The notes: generated by a model not told the origin, from the letters alone. Positions 1 to 9,266 are shown, counted from the first letter of the stretch. The stretch is 64,000 nucleotides of DNA from Streptomyces cavernae (GCF_004023625.1 NZ_RPDJ01000017.1:124001-188000), one strand, 5' to 3'. Made by a program: numbers and translations.

Positions 1-69
1 GCCTACAACCGCATCGCTATTGCGCAGCGCATGGTGCCGGGCGGTTATCAGCCGGCCAAGAAGAGCTGA
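1..69 (+). CDS. C-terminal end of an unidentified protein (5' end outside window)
   Basis: The first 66 bases read open in frame 1 and end at a TGA at 67-69. The visible tail is 22 residues, beginning AYNRIAIAQRM and ending PAKKS. It is too short to assign to a family. A strong hairpin 77 bp downstream fits the end of a transcription unit. Its codons have G or C in most third positions, as expected of a real gene here. Confidence 0.5.
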   Translation, partial: AYNRIAIAQRMVPGGYQPAKKS

Positions 70-145
70 AGCAGAAACGAAGAGCTGCAGCAAGAGAGCT
101 GAAGCAAGAACCAAGAGCACTCGAAAGAAACGAACACGCAATTCC

Positions 146-175
146 GCGCCGGGTCGAATTCCTTCGGCCCGGCGC
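146..175. terminator. Hairpin terminator between convergent genes
   Basis: An 8-bp perfect inverted repeat, GCGCCGGG at 146-153 and CCCGGCGC at 168-175, has a 14-nt loop. It lies between the plus-strand gene ending at 69 and the minus-strand gene ending at 205, so it can stop transcription from both sides. Confidence 0.65.
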
Positions 176-204
176 TTCCGCTTCACCAGGTTAAATGCCG
201 ACGG

Positions 205-996
205 TCAGTCGGGCAGCGGCTCCATGACGGAGTCCAGCCATTTCCGCCATTCCGGGGCCTGCAGCGCGGGCCCCGCCTGAAGCGGTCGTCCCGTCCATTC
301 CGAGACGGGCCGGATGCCGTGCAGCGCGTTCACCAACCACACTTCACGGCCCTCCAGTTCCTGCAGGGTGCGCTCGCGGTGGGCGACCCGGACGCCGATG
401 CGCCGGGCCTGTTCCTGGATGAGCGCGCTGGTGACACCGGGCAGCAGGGGCAGTCGTGGCGAGGGCATGCACAGGGTGTCGTCCTCCCACCACAGCACGC
501 TGGAGCCGGCCCCCTCCAGCACGATGCCGGAGGGCGCGATCAGCACCGCCTCGTCGGCCCCCTGTCCGGCGGCCCTCTGCCGTACCCGGCCGAGGGCGTC
601 CAGGTCGGGGCCCTTGCGGCGGGGCACGGTCCGTGGGTCGGGCTGGCCCGCCGCCCACACCCGCACCGCAGGGGCGAGTTCCGGGGCGTGCCGCAGCAGT
701 AGCCGCAGCTGCAGGGAACCGCGGGCCAGTTCGACGCGTGGGAACCACGTTCCGGTGCGCGGCAGTGCCATCGTCATGTCCCGCCAGAACTCGGTGAGCC
801 GGTCGAACGGCGGGGCACCGCAGTCGGCGCAGGCACGGAAGAAACGCTCCCGGTGGCGGTCGAACCCGCGCACCAGTCCGTCGCGCAGCAGCCACGAGTC
901 CGCGGCGAGCAGTCGGGTGTCGGCCGCCAGGCCCCGGGTCAGCCCGCTGCCCGGGTTCCAGGCCAACAGGCCCTCTGCGATCGCGGGTGATGTCAC
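205..996 (-). CDS. pabC: Aminodeoxychorismate lyase-like class IV PLP aminotransferase (PabC type)
   Basis: A fold-type IV PLP enzyme of 263 aa, the usual length for aminodeoxychorismate lyase, which releases pyruvate from ADC to give p-aminobenzoate. Family motifs visible are a KGPD stretch near the expected PLP lysine, GADEAVLI with SGIVLEGAGSS (cofactor phosphate region), and the C-terminal VNALHGIRPV. The start is a GTG at 996 preceded by a GAGGAG ribosome site. It is the last gene of a minus-strand operon that also encodes a fused PabAB synthase, and this pairing is the main reason to prefer ADC lyase over a D-amino-acid or branched-chain aminotransferase. Confidence 0.8.
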   Translation of the reverse strand: MTSPAIAEGLLAWNPGSGLTRGLAADTRLLAADSWLLRDGLVRGFDRHRERFFRACADCGAPPFDRLTEFWRDMTMALPRTGTWFPRVELARGSLQLRLLLRHAPELAPAVRVWAAGQPDPRTVPRRKGPDLDALGRVRQRAAGQGADEAVLIAPSGIVLEGAGSSVLWWEDDTLCMPSPRLPLLPGVTSALIQEQARRIGVRVAHRERTLQELEGREVWLVNALHGIRPVSEWTGRPLQAGPALQAPEWRKWLDSVMEPLPD

Positions 997-1053
997 CTAG
1001 GCTCCTCTCGGTCCGGTTCGCAAAGCTCTCGGCACAGTCGTCTCTCGGGTGGT

Positions 1054-2232
1054 TCAGTACTTTCGTCCGGCGCTCGCCGGTGAGCCGTTGCGCGGCCCGT
1101 ACGGGGCGTGTTCCAGCCAGGCCCCGCAGCGCGGCAGGACGGGGGCGAGGGCCGCCGCCGCGCGCTGTTTGGCCCGTACGATCCGGCGCCGGGGCCGCAG
1201 ATGGGCCAGGGCGGTGCCCGCGGCGTCACTGTTGAACAGCCCGGCGGCCCGCCGTTTGGCGTCGAAGTCGGCGACCGCCTCCCGCGTGCCCGCGGCGACG
1301 GCGTCGGCCGCTGCCGCGGCGTCCGCGATGCCGCTGTTCATGCCCCGGGCGCCGAACGGCGGGAAGAGGTGGGCCGCCTCGCCGACGAGCAGCACCCGGT
1401 GCAATGGATCGGTGTAGCTGGCAGCCACCTTGCGCAGGAAGCGGTAGGTCGACACCCACAGGATGCGCTCGGCGTATCCGTCGCCGGCCACGGCCGGCAG
1501 CCACCGCCGTACCGACTCCTCGGTGCCGAAGTCCTCCTGCCGGTCGTCGTCGCGGCACTGGAGATCGACCTGGAAGCCACCGGTGAACGGCACCCGCATC
1601 ACACTGCGTCCGCCGACGCCGGGGTGTTCGTAGTGGAACACCCGCTCCAGCGGTAGTTCCTCGCCCGGGATGTCGGCGACGTCGACCACGACGTGGAAGC
1701 CGCTGGAGTGGTTGCCCTCCAGCGGGACGCCGATCTCGCGCCGTACCGCGGAGCGGGCCCCGTCGGCGGCGACGACGTACGGGGCCCGCCAGATGCGGCC
1801 GTCCCCGCCGGTCAGCACCACCTGTTCGTCGGTGACCCGCACGCCCTCGACCTTGGCTCCCCACACGAACTCCACCCCGGCGTCCTTGCAGGCGGCGAGC
1901 AGGAAGCGTTCGGTGTCGACCTGGCGCAGGCTGGTGAAGGGCGGTGTTCCGGAGGGCGGCGGGAAGGTACGGGAGTACACCTCGCGGCCCCGGTACAGGG
2001 TGCGCTTGGTGTGCCAGGTCTGCCCGTACCCGGTGATCTCGGCGGCGAGGCCGGGGCGCATTCCCTCCAGGAGGTGCAGGGTCTCGCGGTGCACGAACAG
2101 GGCCCGGCTGCCGGGGCGCTTGCGGCCCTCGGGGTCGGCTTCCAGCAGGACGACGTCCAGGCCGTGGGCCCGGAGCCCGAGGGCGGCCGACAGGCCCACG
2201 GGTCCCGCGCCCACCACGACGACCGCACTCAT
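1054..2232 (-). CDS. FAD-dependent aromatic monooxygenase (PHBH-like, group A)
   Basis: A flavoprotein hydroxylase of 392 aa. The N-terminus MSAVVVVGAGPVG holds the GxGxxG dinucleotide fold. VVAADGARSAVRRE is the DG motif, and VLLVGEAAHLFPPFGARGMNSGI is the second FAD motif, with Glu where most relatives have Asp. Such enzymes hydroxylate phenols or anilines, sometimes with decarboxylation, using NAD(P)H. The ATG at 2232 overlaps the TGA of the upstream ligase (ATGA), so translation is coupled and the longer reading frame upstream is not used. In this operon a p-aminobenzoyl-derived substrate is the natural guess, but none is shown. Confidence 0.85.
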   Translation of the reverse strand: MSAVVVVGAGPVGLSAALGLRAHGLDVVLLEADPEGRKRPGSRALFVHRETLHLLEGMRPGLAAEITGYGQTWHTKRTLYRGREVYSRTFPPPSGTPPFTSLRQVDTERFLLAACKDAGVEFVWGAKVEGVRVTDEQVVLTGGDGRIWRAPYVVAADGARSAVRREIGVPLEGNHSSGFHVVVDVADIPGEELPLERVFHYEHPGVGGRSVMRVPFTGGFQVDLQCRDDDRQEDFGTEESVRRWLPAVAGDGYAERILWVSTYRFLRKVAASYTDPLHRVLLVGEAAHLFPPFGARGMNSGIADAAAAADAVAAGTREAVADFDAKRRAAGLFNSDAAGTALAHLRPRRRIVRAKQRAAAALAPVLPRCGAWLEHAPYGPRNGSPASAGRKY

Positions 2233-3812
2233 GCGGCGGTGCTCCCGGCCGGTGTGGCCTCGCTGATCATGCGGGTGATCTCCACCCGCTTGACCTTCCA
2301 GGTGGAGGTCATGGGCAGCTCCTCGAACCGCCACTGCCGCGGTTCGGCCATCTTGGGCAGGTCGGCGGTGGCGTCCCGCCAGCGGCCCAGGTCCAGGGGC
2401 GCCTCGCCGCGGACGCAGACCACCGGGACCGGTTCACGGTCGACGCCGGGCACGATGACCACCTCGCGCAGCTCCTCCAGCCGGGACATCAGTGTGTCCT
2501 CGACCTCCAGGTTGCTGTGCACCGAGTCGATCTGGTCTATCTCACGGTCCATCAGGTAGAGGGCACCCCATCGGCTTTGGTGCCCCATGTCGCCCATCTC
2601 CCACCAGCCGTCGTTGAGTTGGCGGTCGTAGCGGTCCTGCATGCCGAGGTAGGTGAGGATACGGCCGCGGGTGCGGGCCTCGATCCGGCCCGCGGTGCCG
2701 GGTGCCACGCGCCTGCCTTGCTCGTCGGCGATGCGGACCCGGGTGAAGCCGGGGATGCCGATGCCGACCCGGCGGCCGTCCGCGCGGGCGGCACTGCGCC
2801 GGGTGAACCACTGGAAGGCGACCGGACCGGTCTCGCTCTGCCCGTAGAGCTGGATGAGCCAGGGCGAGCGGCGCTTGGAGGCGTCGAGCAGCCTCTGTAC
2901 GGTGCGCGGGTGGATGGCGTCGAAGGTGGAGCCGTAGGAGCGGACACGGGACAGCGGCGCGCCGGGGGCGTCCGCCAACTCCTCCCACAGGACGAAGGTG
3001 TTGGGGTGGGTCTCCACGATGCCGGGCCGGTGGCGGGCCAGCAGCGGACCGACCGAGGCGGGCTCCGGGTCCGTGATCAGCAGCAGCGGGCTGCCGTAGT
3101 GCAGCAGCACGCCGAGCAGGTGGTAGAAGCGCGAGTGCACGAACGACATGTGCAGCGCGGCACTCTCCCCGCGGGTGGGCCAGCCCATGGCCTTCTGCGG
3201 TACGAGCCGGTTCCACATGGTGCCCGCGCAGTGCACCGCGAGCTTGGGCACACCGGTGGTGCCGGAGCTGTGGGTGATCAGCGAGGGTTCGCGCGGGTGG
3301 AGCCGTACCGCGGCGTGGGGCGCGGCTCCGGCGTACTTCTCCAGCGGGACCGCCCCGGGCGCGTCGTCCACCGACAGGGTCTGCCGTACCAGGTCGGAGA
3401 CCGGGACCTCCCGCAGTGTTCCCTCCAGCTTGGCTCGGTCGGTGATGAGCCAGGGCTTGTGCAGCCGCTCGAGGAGCTGACCGGCGACCGGGCCCGCGAG
3501 ACCTGGGGAGAGCAGCGCGGGAACGGCACCGATCCGGGAGACGGCGCAGGTCAGCAGGACGATGTCGACGTTGTCCGTCTTGTGGATGGCGACCTGTTCG
3601 GAGGGCCGGACACCGGCCTCCCAGAGCCGGCTGGAGAGCTCCTCGACCAAGGTGGCCAGCACGGTGTAGCTGAGGTCGACGCCGAGGTCGGGGGCGACGT
3701 CCAGGGGCCGGTCCAGGGTGACGAAGACGGCGCCGTGGCGGTCCGCGGCCTGCCGGAACATCGGCCCCAGGTAGAACCCGCGGTCGGCAAGCAGAGGCTG
3801 TGGCTGTGACAT
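2229..3812 (-). CDS. AMP-binding acyl/aryl-CoA ligase (ligase A)
   Basis: An ANL-superfamily adenylating enzyme of 527 aa. The phosphate-binding loop is THSSGTTGVPK, an A5-type motif reads LYGQSETGP, and the A7 region has WWEMGDMG. Near the C-terminus the catalytic-lysine motif reads TSTWKVKR, with Trp where most relatives have Gly. The start at 3812 has AAGGAA 8 nt upstream and falls after the stop of ligase B. It differs clearly from its neighbour, so the cluster activates two different acids or uses one as an adenylate-transfer enzyme. The substrate cannot be read from the sequence. Confidence 0.85.
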   Translation of the reverse strand: MSQPQPLLADRGFYLGPMFRQAADRHGAVFVTLDRPLDVAPDLGVDLSYTVLATLVEELSSRLWEAGVRPSEQVAIHKTDNVDIVLLTCAVSRIGAVPALLSPGLAGPVAGQLLERLHKPWLITDRAKLEGTLREVPVSDLVRQTLSVDDAPGAVPLEKYAGAAPHAAVRLHPREPSLITHSSGTTGVPKLAVHCAGTMWNRLVPQKAMGWPTRGESAALHMSFVHSRFYHLLGVLLHYGSPLLLITDPEPASVGPLLARHRPGIVETHPNTFVLWEELADAPGAPLSRVRSYGSTFDAIHPRTVQRLLDASKRRSPWLIQLYGQSETGPVAFQWFTRRSAARADGRRVGIGIPGFTRVRIADEQGRRVAPGTAGRIEARTRGRILTYLGMQDRYDRQLNDGWWEMGDMGHQSRWGALYLMDREIDQIDSVHSNLEVEDTLMSRLEELREVVIVPGVDREPVPVVCVRGEAPLDLGRWRDATADLPKMAEPRQWRFEELPMTSTWKVKRVEITRMISEATPAGSTAA

Positions 3813-3865
3813 GGGGCCGTTCCTTTCTGACGTGGATGAGGGTGCGGGTGCGGGTGCTGCCACGG

Positions 3866-5392
3866 TCACCACGCGCCCTGGCGGACGAGGTGGCGGCGGA
3901 GCTTGCCGGTGGACGTGCGGGGCAGTGTGGGCACGAAGCTGACGCTGCGCGGGACCTTGAAGGCCGCGAGGGTGTCGCGGGCGAGGCAGATGAGTTCGGC
4001 CTCGAGGCCGGCCCCGATCGGCGGGGTGGTGACGACGAAGGCGCGCAGCTTGCTGGCGCCGCGTTCGTCGGTGACGGCGGCGACCGCGACCTCCTTGACC
4101 GCGGGGTGGGTGCGCAGCACGGCCTCCACCTCCAGCGGGGAGACGGTGATACCGCCGACCATCTCCATGTCGTCGGCACGGCCGAGGTGCCGGAAGGTGC
4201 CGTCGGGTTCACGGCGGGCCCGGTCGCGGGTGTTCAGCCAGCCGCCGACGAGCGTGCGGGCAGTCTCTTCGGGCAGGTTGAGGTAGCCGGGCGTCAACGA
4301 CGGCCCGCGCACCCACAGTTCGCCTTCTTCGCCGTCCTGGACGGGGCGTCCGGCACGGTCCCGCAGTTCCACCTCGAAACCGGGCACGGGACGGCCGACG
4401 GTGCCCGGGTGGTTGTGGTCGTAGCTGTTGGCGCAGAACGCGTGCCCGGCCTCGGTGGAGCCGATCTGCTCCAGTACGGGGGCGCCGAGCAGTTCGGTGA
4501 CCTGCTCGCCCAGCCCCGCGGGCATGCCCTCGCCGGCCGAGACGGCGGCGCGGACGGAGGCGAAGCATGCCTCGTGGCCATGGCCCCGGTCCGTGACCAG
4601 CGCCGCGTACTGCGACGGCACGGAGTACAACAGGGTCACCCGGTGCCGGGCGACGAGTTCGTCGACGGCGGCGGGGCTCGGCCGGCGGTCCACGAGGACG
4701 GCCGAGGAGCCGGAGAAGAGCGGAAAGACGAAAGCGTTGCCGAAGCCGTAGGCGAAGAACAGCTTGGACACCGAGAGGGTGACGTCGTTCTCGGTGATCT
4801 TCAGCAGTCGCTTGCCGATGAGCTCGTGGTACGTCTCCAGGTCACCGTGGCAGTGCACGACGCCCTTGGGGTTGCCGGTGGTCCCCGAGGTGTACTGGAT
4901 GTACAGGGGGGTGCGCGCCCCGGCGTCGTGAACGTGCGTCGCGGGCGCGCTGGTTGCGGTGAGGGCCACCAACTGATCGGCGCCCAGCCGCCGGTGTCCC
5001 TCGAAGCGGTCCTCGAGCCCGGGCCCGGTCAGGCAGAGCACGGCCTCGGTGTCCTCCGCCATGAACTGGTGCTCGCCCGCGGTGAGTTCGGGATTGACGA
5101 GGACGGCGACCGCGCCGAGCCGGGCGACACCGAGGAACGCGGTGACCCAGGCGAGGGAGTCGGGAAGCGCCAGCACCACCCGGTCTCCGGGACCCACCCC
5201 GTGGTCGGCGAGCACGGTGGCGGCACGGGCCGCGAGGTCGTGCACCTCACCATGGGTCCAGACCTGGTGGCCCTGATGGAAGGCGGGCCGGCCGTTCCAG
5301 CCTCGGTGCTCGGCGCGGGTGGCGAGCACGGCCGCGACATTGCCGGGGCCCGCCGCTTCGGCGGGAGTCAGGGTGAGCATGGGCATGGTCAT
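3866..5392 (-). CDS. Benzoate-CoA-ligase-like AMP-binding enzyme (ligase B)
   Basis: An ANL-superfamily enzyme of 508 aa resembling benzoate- and aminobenzoate-CoA ligases in length and motifs: YIQYTSGTTGNPKGVVH (P-loop), IGSTEAGHAF (A5), WLNTRDRA (A7), and the C-terminal TSTGKLRRHLVRQ with the catalytic lysine. Such enzymes turn an aryl acid into its CoA thioester through an acyl-AMP. Its ATG overlaps the TGA of pabAB, so PABA formation and this ligase are translationally coupled. p-Aminobenzoate or a modified PABA is therefore the leading substrate candidate. Acyl-lipid or malonate activation cannot be excluded. Confidence 0.85.
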   Translation of the reverse strand: MTMPMLTLTPAEAAGPGNVAAVLATRAEHRGWNGRPAFHQGHQVWTHGEVHDLAARAATVLADHGVGPGDRVVLALPDSLAWVTAFLGVARLGAVAVLVNPELTAGEHQFMAEDTEAVLCLTGPGLEDRFEGHRRLGADQLVALTATSAPATHVHDAGARTPLYIQYTSGTTGNPKGVVHCHGDLETYHELIGKRLLKITENDVTLSVSKLFFAYGFGNAFVFPLFSGSSAVLVDRRPSPAAVDELVARHRVTLLYSVPSQYAALVTDRGHGHEACFASVRAAVSAGEGMPAGLGEQVTELLGAPVLEQIGSTEAGHAFCANSYDHNHPGTVGRPVPGFEVELRDRAGRPVQDGEEGELWVRGPSLTPGYLNLPEETARTLVGGWLNTRDRARREPDGTFRHLGRADDMEMVGGITVSPLEVEAVLRTHPAVKEVAVAAVTDERGASKLRAFVVTTPPIGAGLEAELICLARDTLAAFKVPRSVSFVPTLPRTSTGKLRRHLVRQGAW

Positions 5393-7614
5393 CGGGCCGG
5401 CTCCTCCACGGGGACCGAAAGGGTGGCGGGTTCACGGCGGGCGCCGCGGCCGGTGTGCTCCTGGTACGCGCTCATCGGCGCGGCCGCCTTCAGCAGGATC
5501 TCGGCGTACTCGGCCTCCGGATCGGAATCGAGGACGATCGCACCGCCCGTACCGAGCTGCATCTCTCCGCCGGCGAACACGGCGGTGCGGATGACGATGT
5601 TGAGGTCTGCTCCGCCGCTGCAACCGAGGTAGCCGATGGCGCCGGAGTACACCCCGCGGGCCTCGGTCTCCAGGTTGTCGATGATCTCCAGCGTGCGCAG
5701 CTTGGGCGCGCCGGTCATCGAGCCGCCGGGGAAGCAGGCGCGTACGCAGTCCACGGCGCCGGTGCCCTCGCGCAGCCGGCCCTCGACGGTGGAGACCAGT
5801 TGGTGGACGGTGGCGTACGTCTCGGTGGCCATCAGCTTCGGTACCCGTACGGTGCCGGTCGCGCAGACCCGGCCCAGGTCGTTGCGGAGCAGATCGACGA
5901 TCATCAGGTTCTCGGCGCGGGTCTTGGCGTCCGCGGCGAGTTCGTCGCGCAGCCCGGCGTCCTCCTCCGGGCTGCCGCCGCGGGGCGCGGTGCCCTTGAT
6001 CGGTTTGGCCTCGGCGACGCCGTCGCGGGTGATCCGCAGGAACCGCTCGGGGGAGGAACTCGCCACGTCGAGCTCGCCGAACTTCAGGAACGCCGCGTAC
6101 GGGGCCGGGTTGAGGCGGCGCAGCACCCGGTAGTACTCGTAGGGGTCGTGCGGGGCGGGTAACCGCGCGGCGTTGGTGAGGCAGACCTCGTAGGTGGTGC
6201 CGGACCTGAGTTCGCGCTTGCAGGCCTCGATGTCGGCGAGGTAGGTCGCGCGGTCCCGGACCAGCCATGGTTCGGCGGCGGCGAGGTCGGGGGCCGCGGG
6301 CGTCGCCGGGTCGGTGGGCCCGTCCGAGACGAAGCTGAGCTGGGCCACGGCCGCATCGAGCCAGTCGGCGGCCTCGCGGGCACCCTGCGAGGTGTTCTCG
6401 GCCAGGCACAGGGCGTAGGTGTGGCCCTCCTGGTGGTCCACCGCGATCAGCCGGTCGGCGAACAGCCAGCAGGCGTCCGGGGTTTCGGCCGTGTGACGGT
6501 TGGTGGAGCCGCAGTCGGACTTCAACTCGTAGCCGAAGTAACCGACGTAGCCGGTGGTGAAATCGAAGGGCAGCCCGGCGGCGTCCACCTGACGAGTAGC
6601 CAGTTGCCGCTTGAGGTAGTCGAAGACACTCGCACGGACCTTGCGCACGGGACGCCCCGCGCGCTCGATCTCGCAGAGGCCGTTCACCACGTCGTAGCGG
6701 ACGAACTCGGCGAGCGGGCCGCGGCCGTCCCCGAAGAACGAGAAGCGTGACTGGCCTTCCTCGACCCGTGAGCTGTCCAGCCAGAACGCGCGGGGCGCGT
6801 CGGCGCACATCCGGCCGAAGGCCCGCTCGGCGTCGACGGCGCCGGTGATGCGGCGGGTGTGGAGCCGGAAGACCGGGGCGGCGCGGCGGGGACGGGGGAT
6901 GGCGGCGGGGGGCGCGCCGGCCGCGGCGTCGTCCGTGCGGGCGTCCGCTGCCGGGGAGTCGGCCGCGGGGGTCGTCGGCACGGGGGCCGCGGGGAAGGTC
7001 GCCGCGCCGGATGCGGCCGCACCGCTCCGGCCGGCCGACGCCCTCGTCATCTCACGGAAGTTGACGAACATGCGGTGGCCGTACTCGGTGAGTATGGACT
7101 CCGGGTGGAACTGCACGCCCCACAGCGGCCTGCTGCGGTGGCGCAGCCCCATGAGCACACCGTCCTCGGCCCAGGCGGTGGGCTCAAGGCTCAGGGGCAG
7201 CGGCTCGCGGACGGAGAGGGAGTGGTAGCGGACCGCGGTGAAGTTCTGCGGCAGCCCCTCGAACAGGTCCTGACCGTTGTGCCGGATGGTCGAGAGATGA
7301 CCGTGCCGGGGCTCCGGCGCGGCGGCCACCCAGGCGTGCTCGCTCGCGGCGATGCCCTGGTGGCCGAGGCAGACGCCCAGCACCGGGACGGTGGCCGCGG
7401 CGAGCACGTTCGCGCCGATGCCGAAGTCACGCGGCTTCGCCGGGTGGCCGGGCCCCGGCGACACCACGACGTTGTCGAACGTCCGGAGATCGGGAATCTC
7501 GTCGGGCGGAGCGTCATTGAGTACGACCAGCGGCTCCTCGCCGTTCACCTCGGCAATCAGCTGGAACAGGTTGTACGTGTAAGAGTCGTAATTGTCGATG
7601 AGCAGGGTCTTCAC
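5389..7614 (-). CDS. pabAB: Fused aminodeoxychorismate synthase PabAB
   Basis: A two-domain protein of 741 aa that makes 4-amino-4-deoxychorismate from chorismate and glutamine. Residues 1-200 are a class I glutamine amidotransferase, with nucleophile Cys in GVCLGHQG and the His/Glu pair in VQFHPES. An Ala/Pro-rich linker of about 55 residues follows. The remainder is a chorismate-binding PabB domain carrying PIKGT, the lysine form typical of PabB rather than the PIAGT of TrpE, and ENLMIVDLLRNDLGRV. The start is a GTG at 7614 behind GGGAGG. Fused PabAB is common in secondary-metabolite clusters, whereas primary folate synthesis usually uses separate genes; this suggests a dedicated PABA supply. 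Confidence 0.93.
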   Translation of the reverse strand: MKTLLIDNYDSYTYNLFQLIAEVNGEEPLVVLNDAPPDEIPDLRTFDNVVVSPGPGHPAKPRDFGIGANVLAAATVPVLGVCLGHQGIAASEHAWVAAAPEPRHGHLSTIRHNGQDLFEGLPQNFTAVRYHSLSVREPLPLSLEPTAWAEDGVLMGLRHRSRPLWGVQFHPESILTEYGHRMFVNFREMTRASAGRSGAAASGAATFPAAPVPTTPAADSPAADARTDDAAAGAPPAAIPRPRRAAPVFRLHTRRITGAVDAERAFGRMCADAPRAFWLDSSRVEEGQSRFSFFGDGRGPLAEFVRYDVVNGLCEIERAGRPVRKVRASVFDYLKRQLATRQVDAAGLPFDFTTGYVGYFGYELKSDCGSTNRHTAETPDACWLFADRLIAVDHQEGHTYALCLAENTSQGAREAADWLDAAVAQLSFVSDGPTDPATPAAPDLAAAEPWLVRDRATYLADIEACKRELRSGTTYEVCLTNAARLPAPHDPYEYYRVLRRLNPAPYAAFLKFGELDVASSSPERFLRITRDGVAEAKPIKGTAPRGGSPEEDAGLRDELAADAKTRAENLMIVDLLRNDLGRVCATGTVRVPKLMATETYATVHQLVSTVEGRLREGTGAVDCVRACFPGGSMTGAPKLRTLEIIDNLETEARGVYSGAIGYLGCSGGADLNIVIRTAVFAGGEMQLGTGGAIVLDSDPEAEYAEILLKAAAPMSAYQEHTGRGARREPATLSVPVEEPAR

Positions 7615-7644
7615 CCGCCCACCTCCCTCTGGTCGTTCTCAGTC

Positions 7645-8268
7645 TTACGCGGGCCGCCGCTTGTGCCGTCCACGCAATGCCTGCAGCGGTGGGTACAGCC
7701 ATTTCTTGAAGAATTGCTGCAGCCGGGGCATGAGGAACCACGTGACAATGGCCGTCACAGCCAGGCACAGCAGCAGGGTACGAAAGAAAGCATTGAGACT
7801 ACTGAGATAAGGAAGTATGAGGAGATTGAATAAGAGTACCGGCGGGAAAACCGCGCTCATATTGACGAACCAAAGTTTCCATTTTGGTGGCGGACGGGGT
7901 GCGGCGGGCGCCGCGGGACGTGTGGACTGCGCCTCGAACCAGGCTTTCGAGCCGTGCACGACCTGCCGTCCGGTCTCCATGGCGAGCCCTTCCGCCCGGG
8001 TCGCCCACTGGACGGCGGTGACCGAGTTGTCCCACGTCCGGTACGAACCATCGCTGTCGAACCGGTAGACCACGTGCCACTCGGCCTCGCCGTCGACCAG
8101 CACGCCACCACCCAGAAAACCCGGTGCCTGCGCGCACGCACGCAGACCGGCCCACCCCCAGGAGTGGAAGTCGGCCTCGCGGCCCGGCACCACCTGGTAC
8201 GCGACGGTGACGGTAACGGGACTCCTGCTCACGACGCTGAATACGGAGTCGGGACACAGCATGTTCAA
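7645..8268 (-). CDS. ABM-domain (antibiotic biosynthesis monooxygenase-like) membrane protein
   Basis: The N-terminal 100 residues look like a dimeric alpha/beta-barrel ABM domain (VTVAYQVVPGREADFHSWG, FLGGGVLVDGEAEWHVVYRF). Two hydrophobic segments follow (VFPPVLLFNLLILPYL and TLLLCLAVTAIVTWFLM) and then a basic tail. Heading the operon directly before pabAB, it may be a membrane-anchored oxygenase, cyclase or heme-type accessory protein. ABM domains can oxidise without a cofactor but many have no known activity. The start is uncertain: the longest frame begins with TTG at 8268, but ATG at 8262 or GTG at 8232 are also possible, none with a good ribosome site. Confidence 0.7.
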   Translation of the reverse strand: MNMLCPDSVFSVVSRSPVTVTVAYQVVPGREADFHSWGWAGLRACAQAPGFLGGGVLVDGEAEWHVVYRFDSDGSYRTWDNSVTAVQWATRAEGLAMETGRQVVHGSKAWFEAQSTRPAAPAAPRPPPKWKLWFVNMSAVFPPVLLFNLLILPYLSSLNAFFRTLLLCLAVTAIVTWFLMPRLQQFFKKWLYPPLQALRGRHKRRPA

Positions 8269-8363
8269 AACGCAACAGGAATTTTTCGGGTGTCCGTAAA
8301 GTTAGTCTTTGCCGGATTTTCACTGGTCTTCACATCTTTTGTCGCGGGATACGCGGGGTAACT

Positions 8364-8381
8364 TTTCCCGAATTTGGGAAA
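8364..8381. promoter_or_regulatory. Palindrome in the divergent promoter of the PABA cluster
   Basis: TTTCCC and GGGAAA flank 6 bp (GAATTT), giving an 18-bp near-perfect dyad. It lies in the 221-bp AT-richer gap between the minus-strand ABM-pabAB operon and the plus-strand DUF3050 gene. The site suits a dimeric regulator, for example the MarR protein encoded at 9.4 kb. Nothing else gene-like is visible in this gap. Confidence 0.4.
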
Positions 8382-8489
8382 CCGCTTGCCGACCACTCCC
8401 CCAAAGTTGCAACATCCCCCACAGCGGTCCCATGAATTTCCCTGCCGTTTGGAGCACCGACGGTATCGGGAACAGCAAGAAGGAGATGC

Positions 8490-9266
8490 ATGTCCAGGTA
8501 CGACTGGAGTGTGACCCACGAGGGAATCGAGCGGATGCGTGCCGCACTCGAACCGGCCCGCAAGGAAGTCACCGCCCATCCGATTTACCAGCGGATCAAC
8601 GACCGGGCCGATATGGCGACGTTCATGGAACACCATGTCTTCGCGGTCTGGGACTTCATGTCCCTGCTCAAGTCCCTGCAACGGCAGCTGACTTGCGTGG
8701 ACGTTCCCTGGGTGCCCCACGGGTCTCAGGTGAGCCGCCGGCTGATCAACGACATCGTGCTGGTCGAGGAGAGCGACGAGCTGAACGGCGGATTCACCAG
8801 CCACTTCGAGCTCTACCGCAACGGCATGGCCGAGGCGGACGCGGACACCAGCCGGATCGACACGTTCATCGATCTGCTGCGCGAGGGGCACGACGTGCCC
8901 TCGGCACTGCGCGGTGCCCAAGTTCCGGCTCCCGCCGCCGAGTTCGTCTACACGACGTTCGGCATCATCGCCGACCGGCCATTGCACTGCCAGGCCGCGG
9001 CATTCGCCTTCTCCCGGGAGGACCTCATCCCGGAGATGTTCGACCAGGTCATCAAGAAGGAGGGCACCGAGAGGTTCCCGGTCTTCTGCGACTACCTGGC
9101 CCGCCACATCGAGGTGGACGGCGAGGAACACACCCCGATGGCCATGCAGATGGTCGCGGACCTCTGCACGGACAACGCGCACTGGGAGCAGGCGGTCGAG
9201 ACGACGAAGCTCGCCCTGGAGGCCAGGGTCCGGCTGTGGGACGGCATCATGGAGGCGATGAACTGA
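8490..9266 (+). CDS. DUF3050 family protein, haem-oxygenase-like diiron oxidase candidate
   Basis: An all-helical protein of 258 aa matching DUF3050 in length and landmarks. FMEHHVFAVWDFMSLLK is around residues 46-61, EESDE with SHFELY spans residues 93-108, and HIEVDGEEH is at residues 206-214. The last fits the H-x3-D-x3-H pattern of haem-oxygenase-like diiron oxidases (the UndA, CADD and SznF superfamily); Glu47, Glu94 and His105 are candidates for the remaining ligands. AAGGAG sits 6 nt before the ATG. It is divergent from the PABA operon, so an oxidation or N-oxygenation of a PABA-derived intermediate is plausible. The exact reaction is unknown. Confidence 0.75.
   Translation: MSRYDWSVTHEGIERMRAALEPARKEVTAHPIYQRINDRADMATFMEHHVFAVWDFMSLLKSLQRQLTCVDVPWVPHGSQVSRRLINDIVLVEESDELNGGFTSHFELYRNGMAEADADTSRIDTFIDLLREGHDVPSALRGAQVPAPAAEFVYTTFGIIADRPLHCQAAAFAFSREDLIPEMFDQVIKKEGTERFPVFCDYLARHIEVDGEEHTPMAMQMVADLCTDNAHWEQAVETTKLALEARVRLWDGIMEAMN

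Noticed and set aside
2517..3809. Long plus-strand open frame (430 codons) opposite the AMP-ligase gene
   Set aside because: It is the antisense shadow of a gene with clear motifs; such shadows are common in very GC-rich DNA.
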